Source of the DNA: an uncultured Chloroflexaceae bacterium
Lineage (GTDB): Bacteria > Chloroflexota > Chloroflexia > Chloroflexales > Chloroflexaceae
Direction of reading: 5' to 3'
Length of the DNA stretch: 15,651 bases
NCBI GenBank assembly: GCA_937141995.1
Contig: CAKZQX010000843.1
Location: forward strand, 1 to 15,651
Shown: in pieces, positions 1 through 6,679 of the stretch
Layout of the letters: each line of letters begins with the position of its first letter
How positions within the stretch are numbered: the stretch's first letter is position 1
The notes under the pieces: model-generated
What the model saw: the letters and a program-made list of their open reading frames with translations, nothing else
Told to the model about the DNA's origin: nothing
The model's database searches: none
Made by a program: the position numbers and the translations under genes

Positions 1-1196
1 TAGGCCAGCATCCGATATTGCAAGGGCGAGAGGTGCTCACCAATATCCTGTCCATAGTAGCAGACGCGCTGCTCACGCCGATCGATGACCAGCGGCAGAT
101 CGGGAGTGTGAGCGAGTTCATCATGGTGAGGTAGGGGTGCGGGAGCCGCATCCGCGGGTGGGTTCAGCCCGGCAGGAGCATAAACCTGGACAAGATAGGC
201 TGCGAGCAGGGGACTGAAGATCGCCGGTGCGCCATCCCCGGCCAGGTGAGTTATCCCCTTCAGATGAAGGGTCTGCATCTGCCGTAACTCCAGCGCTATG
301 CCGCGCACAATCTGCCAGAGCGCATCCTGTTCCTCACTGGTAAACTGGTCCCATATCTTGCGACACTCCAGGCGCAACGCCGGCGACCTGCGCAGGAGGG
401 CATCCGGGGAACCATCCTCCACTCCGCCATCGAGAGCGATCTGGGTCAAGGCGCGGACCAGCGCCGGATGACCACCGCTGAGGGTGACAATCCGGGTGCG
501 GCGATCGGGAACCAGGCTCCGGTCATGGCGAGTCGCAAACCGTACCACCTCTGCCGCAGCGTCGGCGGGTTGCAGTGGATGCAACCCCATTTCACGCAAC
601 GTCAGTAACTCGACAAACGGCTCAATCGCATCCCAATCAGCCTCGTCACGCAGATCCGTCAGCCGTTCCCGCGAGAAGGTGAGGTACATCAGGCGATATT
701 TGTGCCGATCCCGCAAACCGCGCAGATTGCGGAAGACGATGTCAGGCAGATGCGTAAAGAGCGGATCAAACTCATCGAAGAGAACCACGAGGCGCAGTTC
801 CTGCAGGACGATCCGCAGAACATCGCTGCAGTGCCGGAGAGATCGGGTCACATTCGCCCCATCCGCAACTACCTGCCTGTGGGCAGCATGCAGGCATGTT
901 GTATCACTCTCCGGCAGATGCTCCGCCATGTGGGTTAACAGCGCTTCCGCCAACCCTTCAAAGAAGCCCCACGCGGTCCAGGAGGCCAGCAGATTTGCAT
1001 CCAGCGTGACCACATGCAGTGACTGCGCCTGCTCCCCCAGATAGTGTTGCAGGACATCGGCGCGCCGGAGATGCTGAACCATATTGCTTTTGCCCACTCC
1101 ATTGATTCCGACCACACTGCAACACTCGCCGGCCACCAGACTCGTCAACAGGGGGGCAATAATCTCCGCACGATAGGGAACGGGACGTCCATGCAT
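1..1196 (-). CDS. AAA/STAND-type ATPase with C-terminal OmpR-like winged helix (3' end outside window)
   Basis: The frame is open from an ATG at 1196 to the left edge, giving 398 codons with the C-terminus missing. The N-terminal ATPase has a canonical Walker A, GINGVGKS (residues 30-37, K36), and a Walker B, LVVLFDEFD (D141, E142). A sensor-like strand, YLTFSRERL, lies near residues 171-179. These elements predict ATP binding and hydrolysis as a molecular switch. From about residue 369 the sequence (VIDRREQRV...GQDI...LSPLQYRMLA) matches the opening beta-strands and first helix of OmpR/PhoB-type winged-helix domains, so a DNA-binding output is likely. The start is supported by a GGGAGGA ribosome site 8 bases upstream, which overlaps the stop codon of the preceding ATPase gene. 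There are only 5 bases between the two genes, so translation is probably coupled. The cell location should be cytoplasmic. What the ATPase senses and which DNA it binds cannot be told from this sequence. Confidence 0.88.
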   Translation of the reverse strand, partial: MHGRPVPYRAEIIAPLLTSLVAGECCSVVGINGVGKSNMVQHLRRADVLQHYLGEQAQSLHVVTLDANLLASWTAWGFFEGLAEALLTHMAEHLPESDTTCLHAAHRQVVADGANVTRSLRHCSDVLRIVLQELRLVVLFDEFDPLFTHLPDIVFRNLRGLRDRHKYRLMYLTFSRERLTDLRDEADWDAIEPFVELLTLREMGLHPLQPADAAAEVVRFATRHDRSLVPDRRTRIVTLSGGHPALVRALTQIALDGGVEDGSPDALLRRSPALRLECRKIWDQFTSEEQDALWQIVRGIALELRQMQTLHLKGITHLAGDGAPAIFSPLLAAYLVQVYAPAGLNPPADAAPAPLPHHDELAHTPDLPLVIDRREQRVCYYGQDIGEHLSPLQYRMLA

Positions 1197-1201
1197 ACCG
1201 T

Positions 1202-2221
1202 TTATCCTCCCGGAGCAAAGTGCTCCATAACCGCCTGTACCAGGGGATGAACCATCCATGTACGCTCTGGGGTAGCATGCACCAGATGCTGATCCTCCAG
1301 TGCAACTACTGCTCCCAGATGATCAAAGGGAACATCCGTGATGCCAACATCCTCACGGGCAAACCGGGTGATCAGGGCCTGCTCCGTTGCCGATAGATGT
1401 TCAAACAGGTCGTTCACAAACTGACGCATTGCTACCTGGTCGACAATGCCGGTGGTGTGCAAGACATCGGGCTGTGTTTGCATGGCAACCAGAAGTGCCG
1501 CGATTGCTCCCGGCAATCCGTCCGTCTGCTGAAGTATCTGCGCTGCATCATGACGGTTCACATCAACCCCACATTGCCGGGCCCACTGCATCACCGCATC
1601 CGCCGGCAGACCGGCCAGCGTGACGGTTGGCAGCAGTTTGAGCCGGTAGGGAACACGCCGTCCGACCAGCAGGAGTGTGAGGTGCGACGCCTGGGTCTGC
1701 TGCACATATGTCCCCAGTTCAACCAGGAGGGAGACCAGCGCCGGCTCAACCGCGTGGTCAATGCCGTACACACAGAGGAGAATCTCAGTCCGGGTACGCC
1801 GATAGGCCGACAGGATCGCCTGAAAAAAAACAAACAGGGGATAGTGCCGACGGGCCTGGTGCGCCTGATGGAATGATTGCCAGGCGTCGGGCACAAGCTG
1901 TGCCAATGGTTGTGCCAGGTGCCAGAGGAAGGCCTCAGCCGTATCGGTTAAGCCCGGAACAATCCGCAACCAGGAGCACGGCCGGGTCGTCTGGTGCAGC
2001 ACGGTGGCTGCCAGGGCACTCTTGCCGCTCCCCGCTATTCCCGTGAGCAGGACAACGCGGTCCTGAGTCAGCATAGACTGCACCCGGATCAGATCCGGCT
2101 CACGGCCAAGAAAAGGCACGGGCGGCACCGGCGGCACCGCCACCGGCATCGAGACCAGTGCGGTTGCCACCGTTTCATCGGGCCCCCTATGCTGTCTGTG
2201 TTGTCGAACACGTTTTGCCAT
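1202..2221 (-). CDS. Compact STAND-like ATPase, 339 aa
   Basis: This is a predicted cytoplasmic P-loop NTPase of the STAND/NB-ARC-like kind. After a basic and Pro/Val-rich N-terminus, the typical FLGRE entry motif appears (residues 37-41). A canonical Walker A, GIAGSGKS, follows (61-68, K67). The Walker B strand (EILLCVYGID, about 146-155) is irregular, with its acidic residue displaced. A sensor-like LTLLLVGRR strand (180-188) and a GLP motif (234-236) follow, then an alpha-helical region ending in a winged-helix-like segment. Unlike most STAND proteins it has no TPR, WD40 or LRR sensor tail, so it may depend on a partner for sensing. The large TPR protein encoded 39 bases upstream is the obvious candidate. 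AAGGA lies 9 bases before the chosen ATG. The gene is followed after 5 bases by the ATPase-winged-helix gene. The family call is firm; the biological role is inferred only from neighbours. Confidence 0.85.
   Translation of the reverse strand: MAKRVRQHRQHRGPDETVATALVSMPVAVPPVPPVPFLGREPDLIRVQSMLTQDRVVLLTGIAGSGKSALAATVLHQTTRPCSWLRIVPGLTDTAEAFLWHLAQPLAQLVPDAWQSFHQAHQARRHYPLFVFFQAILSAYRRTRTEILLCVYGIDHAVEPALVSLLVELGTYVQQTQASHLTLLLVGRRVPYRLKLLPTVTLAGLPADAVMQWARQCGVDVNRHDAAQILQQTDGLPGAIAALLVAMQTQPDVLHTTGIVDQVAMRQFVNDLFEHLSATEQALITRFAREDVGITDVPFDHLGAVVALEDQHLVHATPERTWMVHPLVQAVMEHFAPGG
1205..1211 (-). promoter_or_regulatory. Ribosome binding site of the ATPase-winged-helix gene, overlapping upstream stop
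   Basis: On the minus strand GGGAGGA sits 8 bases before the ATG at 1196 and lies across the last codons of the upstream gene (stop 1204-1202). It fixes the start codon and indicates translational coupling. Confidence 0.8.
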
Positions 2222-2260
2222 AGCTACCTGTCCTTGCTCGTGGATAACGTCAGGATGCGC

Positions 2261-5200
2261 TTATCCGGTTGTCTGGGGTAGCAAGTGCTGTTCCAGACCA
2301 CCAAGCCAATGAACTGCCGGAATGTGACCAAAAGGTTCCAGTGACTGCCGGGCATAGACGGCCGCCGTCTGCGCTTCCGCAATCCGCTGGTGCCGCACTG
2401 CCAGGTAGGTCTGCCACACCGCCGCCAGTGCGGCATAGTACGCACAATCAAGTTGTTCCCAATACTGCCGGCTTTGCTCCAGAAACGGCTGTACCGCTCC
2501 GGCATCACCCTGGAGCGCGGCCCACAGACCCTGATTCCGGGCATGCATAGCCGCGACACGCAAACTATCACTCTGATTGGCCTGCCCGAAGAGCAGCCTG
2601 ACAACCGTGTCACGATGGTATGTTGTCTGAAAGCGCAGCGCGCACTCCAACGTATACTGGATCCATTCCTGCTGGTGAAGGTATTCTGCCGATAGGGTTT
2701 CCGCTTCCAGGTCCAGCAAATACTGACGGCAGACATCCGACTGCTGTTCCCAGAGCGCCAGATGCGCCCGATTCAGGCGCAACAGGTAGGCGACATAGTC
2801 ATCGGGTACATCCAGCGCACTGATCTCAGTATAGATTTGATGCGCAGCAGTAAATTTCCCGCGCCGAATTAAGAGATCCATATAGTTAGCCTGAACCAGC
2901 CAGCGATCCGCTTTATCAATCTGCATGGCCAGGGATGCTGCCGCACGAAACTGCTCCTCGGCAGCATCCCACTCGGCAGCAGTTGTGGCCAGGTCGTTGG
3001 TCAACATGGCCAGGTTCTGTCCGGTACTCATCTGGCCATGATAATCACCCAGACGCCGGCGAATATGCATCGCGGCAGTGTACGAATGTTGAGCCAGAGT
3101 GAGATCATTCGCCTGTCCACGGAGTTCATAGACATAGCCCAGGTTATTATCCAGCATGGCCATCAAGCGTTCATCATGCAGCAGATGTGCGGCGACGGGA
3201 CGCACGGCCAGCAAATGGGTGAGTGCCTGCTTATACTGGCCCTGCAGCACGGCAACCCGGGCACATGTATCGGCCAGCTGCACCCACTTCCCCAGAAAGA
3301 AGCTTGCTTCGGCCTGGCTCCACGCCGAACGCGTGCCCTGGAAGCGCTCCAGTGCGGCATGCAACAGCGGGGCGGCCGCAGCAGGATTGGTTGTGAGCAG
3401 CCGGGTTCCCTGCGAAGCCAGACAGAGTGCCACATAGGGGCTCTCTGGCGGCGCTTGCTGCTGGATAGCATCACAGACGCGTGCAGCCTCGCTCTCATTC
3501 CCGGCAGCTTCATACACCTGGAGCAGGCGGGTGGCAAGCTGCAGGGTAGCCGGCGTCCCCGGCGGCATAATCCGCAGGCGTTGCTCAAAGTGGGTGGCGG
3601 CTGCCTGGTAGCGTCCCAGATACGCCGCACAATCCCCTGCCAGTTCCAGCAGGTCTTCGGCCAGATCACTGCGAACCTGGTCAATCACCACCAGGGTGAG
3701 TGCATAGATCTCGGCGCTCTGCGGACTTGTGATCACCTCGGGTTGCTGCATAATAGTGTGCAGGATCTGGGCGGCACGTGTCGGGTTGCCTGCGGCATGC
3801 CAGTAGCATGCCGCCAGATAGAGATTGGGCGATGTTGGCCGGGTCGCATAGTCGTGCGCGAGATAGGCACAGATAATGGGATACTCGCGGCGCGTGCGCA
3901 GTTGGGCCAGCGCCGTGGGAAACAGGATATCCTGCAGACCCGGCAGCGCATCCAGGTGCAGATGATAGGCAGTGTTCATCGCCGGTATGTCCGCAACGGG
4001 AACCCAGTTTTGACTACTCGCCAGGTCGGCAAAGAGCTGGTCGGCATAGGGTTCCGCACCATAACGGTCAAGCAGCGCCGCCAACTCCAGCCGGCGCACC
4101 TGGCCTGCCGGCAGGTGATCAATAATATCGCGCGCAAATTCATGCGCATGCTGATGCCGGGACATCCGCGCAACCGTATCTCGGAGCGACTCGTTGGCGG
4201 CCCGATGCTGTTGTGCCCAGGCCAGCATAGAAAACAGGAGCCGGGGCATCCCCTGGCTGGCCTGGTGTAACCGTTCAATCGTCGCCATATCCAGGGGGAG
4301 ATGCGCCTGCTCGACATAGGCCTGCACATCCGCCTGACGTAATGGCGCAATGGCGCATGACCGACCCACCGCGAGTTCAGTCCACTGATCATCGGCAATG
4401 ATAATGACTGCTGTCGATCGGACATAGGCACTGATATCACCAATAAACTTGCGCAGACGCGTATCGGCACCAGAGGCGGAAAATACCAGGACACAACGTC
4501 GGTTGTCGCCTTCGGCGGCATCGGCTTCAAGTCGCGAAACCAGCGTACTGGAGAGAGCTGCCAGACGCTCGGTATGCTGACTGAGGCTGAGCTTACTTGA
4601 TGGCGCCTGGACATGGGCCGGCAGCCGCACACCCGCTTTCCGGAGCAGACCCACCAGCGTTTCAATGCATAGTTCCAGGGACAGATGCTTTGCGGGAAAC
4701 GCCTGCACATCAATTGTCGTGTACCCTAACCGTTCCAGTTCGGCGCACAGCGCCCGGGCAACGGCATGTCGGCCACTGCCCACCGTTCCGTAGAGCATCA
4801 CCACCGGTTCCGGCGTCTGGAACTGCTGCCGCGCTTCGGCCAGTACCCGGTCGCGTCCCACCAACCGACGGCGACTCAACCGGGGGCGTTGATACAGAGT
4901 CCGGGGGAGTTCCGGGTAGCTCTCCGGCGGGGCGACGTGCAATTTGGCACTCTCGGGCAGTGTGGCTGCGGCAACGCCGGCACTGAGAAAGGCAGCGGCG
5001 GCCGGCGGGTCCAGCCGGGGGTAGGCATTGATCCAGCTTCCCCGCCCATCGTCATAGAGGTTAGCATATTTGAGTGCTGCCAGACCATAGGCCAGCAGTC
5101 CGAGGTAATATTCGACGGGGGGGATTCCGACCTGTGATAGCGATTGGAGCACCGTCCGGCGAATGGTGGCAATGATATCATAGGCTTTGCGGAGTTCAAG

Positions 5201-6556
5201 ATTGTCTCCCAGCATCTCGATACACAGAGCCGGGTTGACCAGCGCCTGATGGAGCGCCGCGTCCAGCAAGAGAAATTCGTGCGGACCCTGGAGACGATGC
5301 GGCAAAATGTGGAGCTTATATTCCGTTTCAAGCTTGACCGCATCAAAGACGGTGTGGCCACCCGCCATGGTGCGATCAAAATCAATCAGCCAGGCCAGCG
5401 GCACCTGGTCGCGCCGGGGTTGCACCCGGTTGAGCAAAATATTGCCCAGATTCATATCGCCGTGAATGATTGAAGTGTGGAGCATCTGTGAACGGCTGAG
5501 GAGATTATAGTAGTGGGGCAAGGGGTTTTCAAACCGGATGCCCGACGTCAGCGGATGCGCTGATACTGATTGCAGTACCGGGTGCAACTGCGTAGTCCGA
5601 ATGTTATCGAGTCGCGTGTAGCGAGTCTGCCGGATCTCACCGAAGAGTGTGAGATGATCCAGCGTATCGGGAAGCGTATCCAGGAGATTGATTGGTCCAG
5701 ACAGATCAATGCGGGCCGCCACCGGTTCAAAGGGACGATAAATCTCCGAGCGTGGCGCTTGTTCACCGGCCAGGAGATGCAGCCGGAGCACGCCCCGGTG
5801 CGCATCCCGCTCAACCACCTCCAGGTGCGGATAGCCGGCAGCGGCATTGGCCGCCAGGATAATGGGATGCCCGTGCAGGGCGTGGGCACCGGGACGATCC
5901 GCCGGGTCAAGAACGTCCTCCAGGCGGAGCGCAGCCGGCGACGGCGTTGATTGGAGCTGAATATGCAGTGTTGGCGGCAGGAGTTGATTGTAGAACCAGA
6001 GGGGACACTGGTCGGGAAACCGACGGGCATCATTGTACCAGCCATTCCGGGTGGTCCCCCGCGACAACGTTTCAAGAAACAGGGTGCGCAGCGCATGGGT
6101 AATATCGTCGGGTTCAACGTGTAATTCTTCGTCTTGCCAGAGAAAATCGCGCAGCGTCCGCGCGCCGTGATATGCATCTTCTTGATACAGGTAGTCGTAG
6201 GCAATGGCGGCCAGTTCACCATACCGGGTATACAGCCGCAATTGGGCTAACTGGAATCCGGTGGTGTTCGCCACAAACAGCTCATAGCGTCGGATCTCAT
6301 CGTCAATCGCAGACCGGGAGCCCATGCGAATAACCAGAGGATTAAATTGTCGATAATCGGCTCCCTCAGGATGGCAGAGGAGCACGGCAAGCTTACTCAG
6401 CCCAAAGTGACTACCTGGCAGTTCGGCCAGGATCACCGATGTTACTTCCGGACGTTCACGGAAGAGGGCAGCAATCACCTGGCGACAGACCTGTTCGTCA
6501 CGAATGATGGCATCCGGTTCAAAGGGAAAACTGAAGGTAATATTGTCGAGGTGCAT
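2261..6556 (-). CDS. APH-like kinase domain + degenerate STAND NTPase + TPR tail, 1431 aa
   Basis: This is a large predicted cytoplasmic multidomain protein. Residues about 60-420 resemble aminoglycoside-phosphotransferase/choline-kinase-fold enzymes: HGDMNLGN (H365, D367, N372) matches the Brenner-type catalytic loop and LIDFD (D392) the metal-binding Asp. The N-lobe strand LVIRMG carries Arg77 where kinases usually have Lys, with E87 as the possible partner. A NTPase domain begins near residue 560 (LVGRDRV). Its Walker A reads GTVGSGRH (590-597), with Arg596 and His597 replacing the usual Lys and Ser/Thr, and the Walker B strand CVLVFSASG (688-696) lacks the acidic residue. This domain is therefore probably a non-hydrolysing STAND relative. 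From about residue 830 to the end, helical repeats (for example ACYWHAAGNPTRAAQ and NLGYVYELRGQ) look like TPRs for protein binding. It is the first of three closely spaced NTPase genes. The kinase substrate is unknown. Similarity to kinase-like domains described in bacterial NTPase conflict systems (TCAD9-type) is possible but unverified. Confidence 0.85.
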   Translation of the reverse strand: MHLDNITFSFPFEPDAIIRDEQVCRQVIAALFRERPEVTSVILAELPGSHFGLSKLAVLLCHPEGADYRQFNPLVIRMGSRSAIDDEIRRYELFVANTTGFQLAQLRLYTRYGELAAIAYDYLYQEDAYHGARTLRDFLWQDEELHVEPDDITHALRTLFLETLSRGTTRNGWYNDARRFPDQCPLWFYNQLLPPTLHIQLQSTPSPAALRLEDVLDPADRPGAHALHGHPIILAANAAAGYPHLEVVERDAHRGVLRLHLLAGEQAPRSEIYRPFEPVAARIDLSGPINLLDTLPDTLDHLTLFGEIRQTRYTRLDNIRTTQLHPVLQSVSAHPLTSGIRFENPLPHYYNLLSRSQMLHTSIIHGDMNLGNILLNRVQPRRDQVPLAWLIDFDRTMAGGHTVFDAVKLETEYKLHILPHRLQGPHEFLLLDAALHQALVNPALCIEMLGDNLELRKAYDIIATIRRTVLQSLSQVGIPPVEYYLGLLAYGLAALKYANLYDDGRGSWINAYPRLDPPAAAAFLSAGVAAATLPESAKLHVAPPESYPELPRTLYQRPRLSRRRLVGRDRVLAEARQQFQTPEPVVMLYGTVGSGRHAVARALCAELERLGYTTIDVQAFPAKHLSLELCIETLVGLLRKAGVRLPAHVQAPSSKLSLSQHTERLAALSSTLVSRLEADAAEGDNRRCVLVFSASGADTRLRKFIGDISAYVRSTAVIIIADDQWTELAVGRSCAIAPLRQADVQAYVEQAHLPLDMATIERLHQASQGMPRLLFSMLAWAQQHRAANESLRDTVARMSRHQHAHEFARDIIDHLPAGQVRRLELAALLDRYGAEPYADQLFADLASSQNWVPVADIPAMNTAYHLHLDALPGLQDILFPTALAQLRTRREYPIICAYLAHDYATRPTSPNLYLAACYWHAAGNPTRAAQILHTIMQQPEVITSPQSAEIYALTLVVIDQVRSDLAEDLLELAGDCAAYLGRYQAAATHFEQRLRIMPPGTPATLQLATRLLQVYEAAGNESEAARVCDAIQQQAPPESPYVALCLASQGTRLLTTNPAAAAPLLHAALERFQGTRSAWSQAEASFFLGKWVQLADTCARVAVLQGQYKQALTHLLAVRPVAAHLLHDERLMAMLDNNLGYVYELRGQANDLTLAQHSYTAAMHIRRRLGDYHGQMSTGQNLAMLTNDLATTAAEWDAAEEQFRAAASLAMQIDKADRWLVQANYMDLLIRRGKFTAAHQIYTEISALDVPDDYVAYLLRLNRAHLALWEQQSDVCRQYLLDLEAETLSAEYLHQQEWIQYTLECALRFQTTYHRDTVVRLLFGQANQSDSLRVAAMHARNQGLWAALQGDAGAVQPFLEQSRQYWEQLDCAYYAALAAVWQTYLAVRHQRIAEAQTAAVYARQSLEPFGHIPAVHWLGGLEQHLLPQTTG

Positions 6557-6563
6557 GGAGTTG

Positions 6564-6569
6564 TCCCTT
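6564..6569 (-). promoter_or_regulatory. Ribosome binding site deciding the start of the 1431-aa protein
   Basis: AAGGGA lies 7 bases before the ATG at 6556. An in-frame TTG at 6583 would add nine residues but would bury this site within the coding sequence, so the ATG is preferred. Confidence 0.75.
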
Positions 6570-6585
6570 CTGTTACGCCTCAAGG

Positions 6586-6612
6586 TGTGGGCGCGGCGTT
6601 ATCGCGCCCACA
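6586..6612. repeat. Perfect inverted repeat, 10-base arms, 7-base loop
   Basis: TGTGGGCGCG at 6586-6595 and its exact reverse complement at 6603-6612 surround the loop GCGTTAT. The GC-rich stem lies between the stop of the secreted-protein gene (6680) and the start of the kinase-STAND gene (6556). No T-run follows on either strand, so a classical intrinsic terminator is not supported. It may be an RNA-stabilising stem, an attenuating structure or an operator. Confidence 0.75.
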
Positions 6613-6623
6613 GATTTCACCTG

Positions 6624-6648
6624 CCCGGATAGCTGTCCGCCATCCGGG
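6624..6648. repeat. Second perfect inverted repeat, 7-base arms, 11-base loop
   Basis: CCCGGAT at 6624-6630 pairs with ATCCGGG at 6642-6648. It lies 11 bases from the first stem, in the same 123-base gap. A further ATCCGG follows at 6651-6656. No T-run follows, and its function is unknown. Confidence 0.6.
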
Positions 6649-6679
6649 TCATCCGGTACTTGCAAGCACCGACATGGAC

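Noticed and set aside
3038..4270. 410-codon plus-strand open frame
   Set aside because: It lies antisense to the kinase-STAND-TPR gene. Its translation shows no domain pattern and no ribosome site; it is a by-product of the GC-biased codons on the other strand.
6557..6583. TTG start nine codons upstream for the 1431-aa protein
   Set aside because: It has no ribosome site of its own, and the AAGGGA at 6564-6569 clearly serves the ATG at 6556.
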